Source: Candidatus Omnitrophica bacterium UBA1562
GTDB lineage: Bacteria > Omnitrophota > Gorgyraeia > Gygaellales > Profunditerraquicolaceae
Length of the DNA stretch: 7,347 nt
Assembly: GCA_002322525.1 (NCBI GenBank)
Contig: DCOU01000084.1
Span: 1,615 to 8,961 of the forward strand
Reading direction: 5' to 3'
In this document: piece after piece, positions 1 through 5,363 of the stretch
Numbering within the stretch: position 1 is the first letter of the stretch
Layout of the letters: each line of letters starts with the position of its first letter
Notes under the pieces: generated by a model
Seen by the model: the letters and a program-made list of their open reading frames with translations, nothing else
What the model was told of the DNA's origin: nothing
The model's database searches: none
Program-made: the position numbers and the translations under genes

Positions 1-2
1 AG

Positions 3-53
3 GTTATCCTAAAAAGGATAGACCTTCCTAAACCTCTTAAAGGAAGGGTCTAA
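3..53 (+). CDS. possible C-terminal tail of an upstream gene (partial)
   Basis: An open frame enters from the left edge and ends at TAA 51-53, giving 16 residues that end in PKPLKGRV. The other two + frames close earlier (TAA at 10-12 and at 29-31). The tail is too short to assign to a family, and the same bases form two hairpins, so this may be intergenic DNA that happens to be open. It is listed only because the next gene has its own promoter, which fits an upstream transcription unit ending here. Confidence 0.22.
   Translation, partial: VILKRIDLPKPLKGRV
5..51. repeat. two adjacent hairpins
   Basis: TATCCT (5-10) pairs with AGGATA (15-20) around an AAAA loop. Next to it, AGACC-TTCCT (20-29) pairs with AGGAA-G-GGTCT (41-51), ten base pairs with one bulged G at 46 and an 11-base loop; the two stems share A20. 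No T-run follows, so this is not a canonical intrinsic terminator, although it could mark the 3' end of an upstream transcript or be repeat-derived. Confidence 0.5.
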
Positions 54-101
54 TCGCCGATCACGCCTATGGCGGATCCCGCCAAAGGCGGGAAGGCGAT
101 T
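52..101. repeat. compound palindrome (three-way junction)
   Basis: An outer stem AATCGCC (52-58) / GGCGATT (95-101) encloses two hairpins: CGCC (64-67) / GGCG (71-74) with a TAT loop, and TCCCGCC (77-83) / GGCGGGA (87-93) with an AAA loop. All stems are perfect, giving a cloverleaf-like fold. It is followed by TTCTTGTT, so a weak termination role is possible. The core ATCCCGCC/GGCGGGA also forms the arms of the element inside the CoaB gene at 3383-3434, which suggests a dispersed palindromic repeat family. The ATG at 69 lies inside this structure. Confidence 0.6.
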
Positions 102-122
102 TTCTTGTTAAGTAGTTTTTGT

Positions 123-151
123 TTGCAAAGTTTTTTAGACTATGTTATACT
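123..151 (+). promoter_or_regulatory. sigma70-type promoter for the PilZ gene
   Basis: TTGCAA (123-128) matches the -35 consensus at 5 of 6 positions. A 17-base spacer leads to TATACT (146-151), which matches the -10 consensus at 5 of 6. The predicted transcription start is near 158, leaving a leader of about 67 bases before the ATG at 225. This supports starting the PilZ protein at 225, since the in-frame ATG at 69 would lie upstream of the promoter. Confidence 0.6.
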
Positions 152-224
152 ACTTTCCAGCAATATAACTATAACATATAGAGTAGTAGCGCTTAACTAT
201 CTGAAGAATTGGAGGGGGTCAAAA

Positions 225-587
225 ATGAACTATACAGGGCCAGAAAGAAGAAGACATCCTCGCGTAAATTCTCGTTTTATTGTCTCCTACCGCGTTCTCG
301 AAGAAATGAATAATGTAGATATAACTCAAACAAAGAACCTAAGCTTAGGGGGTATGTTATTGACCACAAACAGGCAGTTTGGCATCGGCACAAACCTTGC
401 ATTGGAGATAAGATTGCCTTTTGACCCCGATCCGATTATGATCGTTAGCAAGGTTGTAGAATCGCTTGAAATCAGCAAAGACTTAATCTATGATACAAGG
501 CTTGTATTTTTGGCTATAGATGGAAAACATAGGGATGTAATCAAGGAGACTGTAGATTATTACCTTAAGAAGATTAAGGAAGCCTGA
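225..587 (+). CDS. PilZ domain protein (probable c-di-GMP receptor)
   Basis: This is a 120-residue single-domain protein. The two PilZ signatures that bind cyclic di-GMP are visible: RxxxR as R9-R-H-P-R13 near the N-terminus, and [D/N]xSxxG as N38-L-S-L-G-G43. The rest is consistent with the PilZ beta-barrel and a closing C-terminal helix (about 98-118). Such proteins are usually cytoplasmic adaptors that couple the second messenger to motility, exopolysaccharide or secretion; which output applies here cannot be told from the neighbours. The start at ATG 225 is preceded by a strong ribosome site, GGAGGGGG (211-218). The frame stays open back to an ATG at 69, but that stretch crosses a palindrome and the promoter, and its translation does not resemble PilZ proteins. 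The gene appears to be monocistronic, separated from hom by a palindrome-filled gap. The family call is firm; ligand binding is inferred from the motifs. Confidence 0.87.
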   Translation: MNYTGPERRRHPRVNSRFIVSYRVLEEMNNVDITQTKNLSLGGMLLTTNRQFGIGTNLALEIRLPFDPDPIMIVSKVVESLEISKDLIYDTRLVFLAIDGKHRDVIKETVDYYLKKIKEA

Positions 588-623
588 ACTTAGCGAGCGA
601 TAGTGAAGCTAAGTTGTTCGGCT
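581..623. repeat. hairpin overlapping the PilZ stop codon
   Basis: AACTTAGC (587-594) pairs perfectly with GCTAAGTT (608-615). AGCC (581-584) with GGCT (620-623) can extend the stem across an internal loop. The stem covers the last codons and the TGA of the PilZ gene. No T-run follows, so it is not a typical rho-independent terminator, but it could protect the 3' end of the mRNA. Confidence 0.45.
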
Positions 624-650
624 GAGTTAACCCTTGACATTTCCTATAAT
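622..650 (+). promoter_or_regulatory. weak candidate promoter for hom
   Basis: A perfect TATAAT lies at 645-650, with CTGAGT (622-627, 3 of 6 to consensus) 17 bases upstream. Transcription would begin near 657, about 90 bases before hom, inside the loop of the 14-bp inverted repeat. The TTGACA at 634-639 is only 5 bases from TATAAT and cannot pair with it as a normal promoter. No better + strand promoter is apparent between 588 and 748. Confidence 0.3.
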
Positions 651-677
651 TTACTTTTAAGAAAAATGTCAAGGGTT
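629..677. repeat. perfect 14-bp inverted repeat containing TTGACA in both arms
   Basis: AACCCTTGACATTT (629-642) is the exact reverse complement of AAATGTCAAGGGTT (664-677). The 21-base loop is AT-rich and contains TATAAT (645-650). Each arm carries a consensus -35 hexamer, one facing each way. On the minus strand, TTGACA (672-667) is followed after 18 bases by TATAGG, a possible divergent promoter. The repeat could equally be a dimeric regulator's operator or a mobile palindrome; the sequence alone does not decide. Confidence 0.6.
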
Positions 678-678
678 C

Positions 679-732
679 AATTCGCGCATATAACTTATGT
701 CGGCTATTGCCTCCATAAGTTATGCGCTCATT
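679..732 (+). repeat. structured palindromic repeat, copy 1 (upstream of hom)
   Basis: The element runs from AATTCG to CTCATT. It folds as GCGC (684-687) / GCGC (724-727), a 2-base bulge (688-689), then ATAACTTATG (690-699) / CATAAGTTAT (714-723). The 14-base loop holds a small GGC/GCC hairpin (702-704 / 709-711). It ends 16 bases before the hom ATG, just ahead of the ribosome site. A second copy with the same architecture lies at 6038-6104 before apgM, and the differences between the copies preserve pairing. Confidence 0.7.
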
Positions 733-748
733 GAAGAAGGGATAAGGA

Positions 749-2044
749 ATGAAAAAGATAAATGTGGGTTTGATTGGTTTTGGCAATGTCGGAACGGGCG
801 CGGTAAAAATTTTATCCGATAGAAAGCATTTCTTAAGCGATAAGATAGGTTTGGAGATAAATATTAAGAAGATTTGCGATAAGGATATTAGTTCCAAGAG
901 AAATGTTTCAGTGGGCAGAAGCCAATTTAGTAAAGACCCGAAAGAAATTATCAATGATCCTCAGATAGATATTATAGTAGAGTTAATAGGAGGAATACAC
1001 CCGGCAAAGGAATATATTGCTGAAGCGTTAAAAAAAGGAAAAAACGTAGTTAGCGCGAACAAGGCACTTCTGGCGCAAGAAGGCCGTGAGTTGTTTGCTC
1101 TGGCACAGGACCGTGGCAAAAGTATTTATTTTGAGGCTTCAGTTGGCGCAGGCATCCCGATTATAAAATCCCTGCGTGAAGGGTTAGTGGCTAATAAGTT
1201 CTACAGCATCTTTGGCATTGTAAACGGGACTTCTAATTTTATATTATCCCAGATGTCTAATAATAATTGCACCTTTAATAATGCTCTTAATGAGGCAAAG
1301 GCAAAGGGTTTTGCAGAAAAAGACCCTACCTTAGACATTGAGGGTATAGATTCCGCACATAAATTAATATTGCTTACTTATCTTTGTTTTGGCAGGTTTG
1401 TGAGTTTAGAGGATATATTTATCGAAGGGATTTCTCAGGTATCTTTAGCGGATATTAATTATGCTAAGGAGCTGGGATTTGAAATAAAACTATTGGCTAT
1501 TGCCAAAAAACAATCAGACGAATTGGAAGTAAGGGTTCATCCTACCCTTATACCAAAAATGCATTTGCTCTCTTCGGTATCAGGCATATTTAATGCGTTC
1601 TATGTATCCAGTGATTTAGCAGGTAACCTTCTGTTTTACGGCCCGGGTGCAGGACAGTTATCTGCTGCTTCTGCAGTAATATCGGATCTGGTAGATTTAA
1701 CTCAAGGGTTAAAGGCAGGGATGTTCAGGCCAACATTAAATATAGCGGTGGATAAATCTATAAAGAAATTACGCCGGATAAACGAAATTGAAAGCCGGTA
1801 TTACATCCGTTTTATGACTGTAGATAAACCCGGTGTACTGGCAAAGATTGCCGGGGTACTGGCTAAATTCGGGATTAGTATAGCCTCAGTCACCCAAAAA
1901 GAAAGAAGGAAAGCGCAGGTTGTGCCCATTGTGATGATAATCCACGAAGCCAAGGAAAAAGATTTACGCTCGGCATTAGAAATAATAGGGCGTTTAGATA
2001 TTATAAAAGAAAAGTCAGTGGCGATAAGGATAGAAGAGGTATGA
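749..2044 (+). CDS. hom: homoserine dehydrogenase with C-terminal ACT domain
   Basis: The 431-residue enzyme reduces L-aspartate-4-semialdehyde to L-homoserine with NAD(P)H, the branch point to threonine and methionine. The N-terminal Rossmann fold carries GFGNVG (10-15). The catalytic domain shows SANKALLA with K105, VNGTSNFIL, and DPTLDIEGIDSAHK with K205; these lysines correspond to the known catalytic pair of the family. A C-terminal ACT domain (from about 350, including DKPGVLAKIAGVLAKFGIS) is typical of the long monofunctional form and usually gives feedback control by threonine. Length is normal. Start ATG 749 follows an AAGGG ribosome site (737-741). The stop TGA overlaps the thrC start as ATGA, so the two genes are probably translationally coupled. 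The leader 588-748 is filled with palindromes but shows no run of Thr/Ile codons like a classical attenuator. Identification is firm; threonine inhibition is inferred from the ACT domain. Confidence 0.97.
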   Translation: MKKINVGLIGFGNVGTGAVKILSDRKHFLSDKIGLEINIKKICDKDISSKRNVSVGRSQFSKDPKEIINDPQIDIIVELIGGIHPAKEYIAEALKKGKNVVSANKALLAQEGRELFALAQDRGKSIYFEASVGAGIPIIKSLREGLVANKFYSIFGIVNGTSNFILSQMSNNNCTFNNALNEAKAKGFAEKDPTLDIEGIDSAHKLILLTYLCFGRFVSLEDIFIEGISQVSLADINYAKELGFEIKLLAIAKKQSDELEVRVHPTLIPKMHLLSSVSGIFNAFYVSSDLAGNLLFYGPGAGQLSAASAVISDLVDLTQGLKAGMFRPTLNIAVDKSIKKLRRINEIESRYYIRFMTVDKPGVLAKIAGVLAKFGISIASVTQKERRKAQVVPIVMIIHEAKEKDLRSALEIIGRLDIIKEKSVAIRIEEV

Positions 2045-3153
2045 AAATAGTTCATAGTTCAGAGTTCATAGTTCATAGTTATAATGGTGTGATTGAGAGG
2101 TATAAAAAATATCTCCCTATAACCGATAAAACGCCCATAATTACATTGAAGGAAGGAAATACCCCTTTGATATACGCAAATTACTTAAGTAAATTAATCG
2201 GTAAAAATTTTGAAGTTTATTTAAAATACGAGGGCCTAAATCCCACCGGTTCTTTTAAAGACCGGGGAATGACGCTGGCGATTTCAAAGGCCTGTGGAGA
2301 TAAGTCAAAGGCAGTAATATGCGCTTCAACCGGAAATACATCTGCCTCTGCAGCTGCCTATGCTGCCAGAGCGGGTATTAAATGTATTGTGCTTTTACCC
2401 AAAGGCGCTATAGCGTTAGGCAAACTTAGCCAGGCGCTTATTCATGGGGCAGTGGTTTTGGCAGTAGAAGGCAATTTTGATGATGCCTTAAATTTGGTTA
2501 AGGAAATTTCAGAAAAATATCCGATAACACTGGTAAATTCACTGAATCCCTATCGCATTGAAGGTCAAAAAACCGCCAGCTTTGAAATTTGCGATGTTTT
2601 TACAGATGCGCCTGATTTTCAGGTAATGCCGGTGGGCAATGCCGGAAATATAACTGCCTATTGGAAGGGATATAAAGAATATAAAAAAATAGGGCGGGCT
2701 AAACGGTTGCCGGTAATGCTGGGGTTTCAGGCAGAAGGCGCAGCTCCTATTGTAAGGGGCTACCCGATAAAAAACCCGGAAACCATTGCTACGGCTATCA
2801 GGATAGGTAACCCGGCGAGCTGGAAACAGGCAGAAGGAGCCCGCGATGAATCAGGCGGCCTTATTGATATGGTTTCAGATAGAGAAATCATCGTAGCCTA
2901 TAAATTATTAGCGGCAAAAGAAGGCTTATTTGTTGAACCGGCTTCAGCTGCTTCAGTTGCCGGATTATTGAAGTTAGCAAAAAAAGGCTTCTTTAACCGA
3001 ACACCGAACACCGAACACCGAACACCGAAAAGAATTGTGTGCATTCTGACCGGCCATGGCCTGAAGGATCCAGACAGGGCGATAAATACTATAAAGCAGC
3101 CGAAAGTAGTGAAAGCGAATTTAAAGGCGGTATTAAAAGAGATTGGTTATTAA
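2041..3153 (+). CDS. thrC: threonine synthase
   Basis: This 370-residue PLP enzyme (fold type II) converts O-phospho-L-homoserine to L-threonine. Visible motifs are EGNTPL, the PLP-lysine motif NPTGSFKDRGM with K73, the ASTGNTSASAAAYAARAG segment, the phosphate-binding GNAGN loop (199-203), EPASAASVAGL, and the family C-terminal motif VCILTGHGLKDPD. The start at ATG 2041 overlaps the hom stop (ATGA); AAGGA at 2026-2030 can serve as its ribosome site. Residues 3-14 are encoded by a heptanucleotide repeat, and recognisable homology begins around GVIERYKKYLP, so GTG 2089 is a less likely alternative start. A second heptanucleotide repeat encodes residues about 319-330 (NRTPNTEHRTPK) in a loop just before the final conserved block. 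Both expansions keep the frame, and all catalytic motifs are intact. The substrate requires a homoserine kinase, and no thrB is adjacent. Identification is firm. Confidence 0.96.
   Translation: MKIVHSSEFIVHSYNGVIERYKKYLPITDKTPIITLKEGNTPLIYANYLSKLIGKNFEVYLKYEGLNPTGSFKDRGMTLAISKACGDKSKAVICASTGNTSASAAAYAARAGIKCIVLLPKGAIALGKLSQALIHGAVVLAVEGNFDDALNLVKEISEKYPITLVNSLNPYRIEGQKTASFEICDVFTDAPDFQVMPVGNAGNITAYWKGYKEYKKIGRAKRLPVMLGFQAEGAAPIVRGYPIKNPETIATAIRIGNPASWKQAEGARDESGGLIDMVSDREIIVAYKLLAAKEGLFVEPASAASVAGLLKLAKKGFFNRTPNTEHRTPKRIVCILTGHGLKDPDRAINTIKQPKVVKANLKAVLKEIGY
2049..2083 (+). repeat. heptanucleotide tandem repeat (AGTTCAT) at the thrC 5' end
   Basis: Five consecutive 7-base units are AGTTCAT (2049-2055), AGTTCAG, AGTTCAT, AGTTCAT and AGTTATA (2077-2083); four of them differ by at most one base and the last is degenerate. 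The repeat begins 8 bases into thrC and is translated as a low-complexity lead (VHSSEFIVHSY) ahead of the conserved domain. Because 7 is not a multiple of 3, gaining or losing one unit would shift the frame between the start codon and the enzyme. Confidence 0.8.
3001..3028 (+). repeat. heptanucleotide tandem repeat (ACACCGA)x4 inside thrC
   Basis: Four exact copies of ACACCGA occupy 3001-3028, preceded by a partial unit AACCGA (2995-3000). Read in the thrC frame, three units encode the seven-residue period TPNTEHR. The insert falls in a variable loop between the conserved EPASAASVAGL block and VCILTGHGLKDPD. Confidence 0.9.
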
Positions 3154-3155
3154 TT

Positions 3156-3183
3156 TAGTAGGTAGTAGGTAGTAGATAGTATG
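3156..3183 (+). repeat. heptanucleotide tandem repeat (TAGTAGG) between thrC and coaB
   Basis: Four units are TAGTAGG (3156-3162), TAGTAGG, TAGTAGA and TAGTATG, followed by the more degenerate TAGGTAA that runs into the coaB ATG at 3190. The array fills nearly the whole 36-base gap after the thrC stop and replaces the place where a normal ribosome site would be. Its AGG triplets may act as weak ribosome-binding sequence. Confidence 0.8.
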
Positions 3184-3189
3184 TAGGTA

Positions 3190-3894
3190 ATGAGTTTAAA
3201 GAATAAAAGGATTTTAATTACTGCAGGACCTACCTGGGTTTCTATAGATAGCGTAAGGGTTATCAGTAATATTGCTACAGGCGAAACGGGAATTTTATTG
3301 GCAGAGAAACTGCAGAATTTAGGTGCTAGGGTTACTCTTTTGCTAGGCCCCGTAGATACTTGTTGTTTAAATAAGAAGATAAATCCCGCCCTTTCTTACC
3401 TCAACCATAGACCATCTCGTAGAAAAGGCGGGATAAAACTGTTACGCTTTAGGTTTTTTGATGAATTAAAAGATAAAATAATTCAGGAATTAAAATATAA
3501 AAAATACGATATAGTTATTCACTCAGCAGCAGTATCGGATTATAAGCCGGTAAAAACTTATTCTCATAAAATAAGGTCCGGCATTAAGAATCTAAGGCTG
3601 GGTTTGGTACCTACAGAGAAAATTATAGACCTGCTCAAAAGAATTGATAACTCTATAATTTTGATAGGTTTTAAATTTGAGCCGCAAGCAAAGAAAGGCA
3701 TGCTTATAAAAAGGGCAAAAGAGCTTATCCGAGCCGCCAATCTTGATTTGGCAGTAGCCAATACGATGAATAAAAATAAATACTACGCCTATATTCTCGA
3801 TAATTATAACCACAGTTACGGGCCCGTCTTTAATAAAAAAGATCTGGTGACAAAATTAGCTGATTTAATGGGAGGCGATTTATGGAAGAATTAA
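3190..3894 (+). CDS. coaB: phosphopantothenate-cysteine ligase (CoaB-type DFP domain), stand-alone
   Basis: The 234-residue protein matches the C-terminal half of CoaBC, which joins 4'-phosphopantothenate to cysteine in coenzyme A synthesis; the flavin decarboxylase half (CoaC) is absent from the window. Visible family features are ITAGPT (10-15), the ISN-x-x-x-G segment (25-31) whose N27 aligns with the reactive-intermediate asparagine of CoaB, SAAVSDYKP (112-120), a lysine motif K127-I-R-S in place of the KxKK of E. coli, VPTEKI, a GFKFEP segment and AVANTMNK. Residues 65-82 are an insertion encoded by a palindromic element; without them N61-K-K-I64 runs directly into K83-L-L-R-F, as the family expects. 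The start at ATG 3190 has no clear Shine-Dalgarno and follows a heptanucleotide array. The end overlaps the next gene by 13 bases. The family call is good; whether the enzyme keeps full activity with the insert is unknown. Confidence 0.82.
   Translation: MSLKNKRILITAGPTWVSIDSVRVISNIATGETGILLAEKLQNLGARVTLLLGPVDTCCLNKKINPALSYLNHRPSRRKGGIKLLRFRFFDELKDKIIQELKYKKYDIVIHSAAVSDYKPVKTYSHKIRSGIKNLRLGLVPTEKIIDLLKRIDNSIILIGFKFEPQAKKGMLIKRAKELIRAANLDLAVANTMNKNKYYAYILDNYNHSYGPVFNKKDLVTKLADLMGGDLWKN
3379..3437. mobile_element. in-frame palindromic element inside coaB with ATAAA direct repeats
   Basis: ATCCCGCC-C-TTTCT (3383-3396) pairs with AGAAA-A-GGCGGGAT (3421-3434): 14 positions with a single C/A mismatch and a 24-base loop. 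The direct repeat ATAAA occurs at 3379-3383 and 3433-3437, exactly 54 bases apart, as expected for a target-site duplication. Removing 54 bases restores AAGATAAAACTG in frame (KIKL). The element adds 18 codons with no stop. It resembles in style the palindromic elements known inside Rickettsia genes, but it has no transposase and would have to be moved in trans. The GC-rich arms stand out from the AT-rich host gene. Confidence 0.72.
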
Positions 3895-4604
3895 AAATAT
3901 CGGGTAAGTTAAGAAATGTCCTTCAACAATTTATTCTGGGCTTAAAGGATATTTATCAAGAGGGATTGGCATCAATAGTTCTTTATGGAAGTGCAGCAAG
4001 CGGTGAATTCATAGATAAGCATTCTAATTTAAACCTGCTCGTGGTATTAAAGAATACAAATTTAGAAAACTTAAAGAGAGCCACAAGGTTCATAAATAAG
4101 TTTAGAATAATTAACCCTTTATTTTTAACTGAGGATTACATTAAACGGTCCATTGACATTTTTCCTATTGAATTTTTGGATATGCAGGAAAATTATTCGG
4201 TTTTATACGGAAAAGATATTTTAAAAGATGTCGATATTGATATACGTAATTTAAGATTCCAGTGTGAGCAGGAATTAAAAGCCAAACTTATTGTCTTAAG
4301 GCAGTTATATTTAAAAATAAACAGGGATAAACCTGCTTTAAAAGATTTATTGCTTAGGTCAATTACCTCGATTTTGCATATATCAAGGAATGTTTTACGT
4401 TTAAAAGGCAAAAAGCCGCCTTATAAAAAAGATGAGATATTAAAGGAACTGGCTGCGGAGTTTAAAATTGATACGGGTGTGTGGGAGAAGATATTAGCAG
4501 CAAAGAATAGGCAGATAAAGTTAAGGAATAGAGATATAGAAATTTTATTTGTTAATTTTATAAGTGAATTAGAGAAAATAATTGATATAGTAGATAGGCT
4601 ATAG
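3882..4604 (+). CDS. nucleotidyltransferase-fold protein with degenerate active site
   Basis: The 240-residue protein begins with a helix and then LYGSAASGEF (34-43), the glycine-serine signature of the Pol-beta/MNT nucleotidyltransferase superfamily. The usual SDxDL that follows, whose aspartates bind the catalytic metal, reads S48-N49-L50-N51-L: both aspartates are asparagine. A later EFLDM segment may stand where the third acidic residue lies. The C-terminal half (about 125-238) is mostly helical and charged, like the HEPN or substrate-binding domains often attached to this fold. Start ATG 3882 has GGAGG (3871-3875) at good spacing and lies inside the end of coaB; the TPM gene begins 4 bases after its stop, so it is probably translated with both. 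No specific function can be named; a non-catalytic binding or regulatory role is inferred from the lost aspartates. Confidence 0.75.
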   Translation: MEELKISGKLRNVLQQFILGLKDIYQEGLASIVLYGSAASGEFIDKHSNLNLLVVLKNTNLENLKRATRFINKFRIINPLFLTEDYIKRSIDIFPIEFLDMQENYSVLYGKDILKDVDIDIRNLRFQCEQELKAKLIVLRQLYLKINRDKPALKDLLLRSITSILHISRNVLRLKGKKPPYKKDEILKELAAEFKIDTGVWEKILAAKNRQIKLRNRDIEILFVNFISELEKIIDIVDRL

Positions 4605-4608
4605 CTGT

Positions 4609-5361
4609 ATGCGCAAGATATGCTTTTTACTAATTTTTTTGGCTCTGCCGTTTTTGGTTTGTGCGCAAAATATCCCTCAAGCCACGGGCTGGGTAAATGA
4701 TTTTGCGGGAGTTATCAGTCCTGAATATAGAGATAAAATAAATGCTTTAATTGAGGAGTTGGAACAGAAGACTACAGCAGAAATTGCGGTAGTGACAATA
4801 AATTCTATTGCTCCTTATGATGAAAAGGAATACGCGAGGTTGCTCTTTGACAGTTGGAAGCCGGGCAAGAAAGGCAAGGATAACGGCGTATTAGTGCTTT
4901 TGGCAATTAAAGAAAGGCGCTGGCGTATTGAAACTGGTTATGGCGTAGAGGGAGTTTTGCCTGACGGCCTTTGTGGTGAAATTGGCCGGAATTACATGGT
5001 GCCTTATTTTAAGGAAGGTAAATATGGAGAAGGTTTGTATCAAGGTGCACTTAAAATTTCTCAAATTATAGCTCGAGACGCTAATGTAAATTTAAAAACA
5101 TGGGAAGGCTTTAAAGATAAACTACCCTGGGATTCAATAGCGCCTATAATTTTTCTATTATTTATAATAGTATTTATAATAGCCCCTATATTTTTATTTA
5201 ATTATCTATACAATAAAAGAACAACTGGCTACGGGGATAATACAGGGATTAATTATCATAGTAATTCTTGGGGGAGTGGTTGGGGTAGTGGTGGTTTTGG
5301 CGGCGGAGGTTTTGGCGGAGGCGGCGGTGGCGGTGGCGGCGCAGGAGGAGGGGGGTTCTAG
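4609..5361 (+). CDS. TPM-domain (YgcG-family) membrane-anchored protein
   Basis: This 250-residue exported protein has an N-terminal signal peptide (hydrophobic 5-18, likely cut after VCA near 19). A TPM domain follows (about 25-160) with GWVNDFAGVIS, TTAEIAVVTI, KDNGVLVLLAIKERRWRIETG and GYGVEGVLPDG. One membrane helix spans about 177-201, followed by a basic NKR stop and a glycine tail (222-250) ending in Phe. This is the usual YgcG architecture: an extracytoplasmic domain with a short cytoplasmic glycine-rich tail. The biochemical role of bacterial TPM proteins is not settled; the fold has been linked to photosystem II repair in plants and to phosphatase-like or membrane-maintenance roles. 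Adjacent lemA is the common partner. The start at ATG 4609 has only a weak AGG upstream, so translation is probably coupled to the preceding gene. The Cys in FLVCAQ is not a proper lipobox because Val precedes it. Confidence 0.92.
   Translation: MRKICFLLIFLALPFLVCAQNIPQATGWVNDFAGVISPEYRDKINALIEELEQKTTAEIAVVTINSIAPYDEKEYARLLFDSWKPGKKGKDNGVLVLLAIKERRWRIETGYGVEGVLPDGLCGEIGRNYMVPYFKEGKYGEGLYQGALKISQIIARDANVNLKTWEGFKDKLPWDSIAPIIFLLFIIVFIIAPIFLFNYLYNKRTTGYGDNTGINYHSNSWGSGWGSGGFGGGGFGGGGGGGGGAGGGGF
5272..5358 (+). repeat. G-rich low-complexity tract encoding the glycine tail
   Basis: The last 29 codons of the TPM gene are almost all GGN, written with GGC, GGT, GGA and GGG mixed, interrupted by Phe, Ser, Trp and Ala. 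The + strand is strongly G-rich with many GG runs and a GGGGGG near 5350-5355. Glycine tails are normal for this family, so selection on the protein explains the tract. The mixed codon use argues against recent slippage. Confidence 0.75.
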
Positions 5362-5363
5362 AA

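Noticed and set aside
69..224. N-terminal extension of the PilZ protein from ATG 69
   Set aside because: It begins inside a palindrome, crosses a good promoter, lacks a ribosome site and adds a segment unlike PilZ proteins. ATG 225 has GGAGGGGG at proper spacing.
634..650. TTGACA and TATAAT as one promoter
   Set aside because: The spacing is only 5 bases, far from the 16-18 needed.
588..748. Threonine attenuator, T-box or riboswitch before hom
   Set aside because: I find no leader peptide rich in Thr or Ile codons, no T-box sequence and no terminator with a T-run. The region is accounted for by palindromes.
574..954. Open frame on the minus strand across the PilZ-hom gap
   Set aside because: It overlaps the start of hom and palindromic DNA, shows no recognisable domain and has no clear ribosome site; it looks like a shadow of the coding strand.
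2995..3030. Frameshift or assembly error in thrC at the repeat
   Set aside because: The frame is continuous through the array into an intact VCILTGHGLKDPD motif, so the gene reads as functional.
4609..4680. Lipoprotein signal in the TPM protein
   Set aside because: The Cys in FLVCAQ is preceded by Val rather than Gly, Ala or Ser, so the lipobox is poor. Ordinary signal peptidase cleavage after VCA fits better.
5272..5358. G-quadruplex or recent slippage repeat in the glycine tail
   Set aside because: Most runs are only GG and codons are mixed. A glycine tail is normal for this protein family, so no extra explanation is required.
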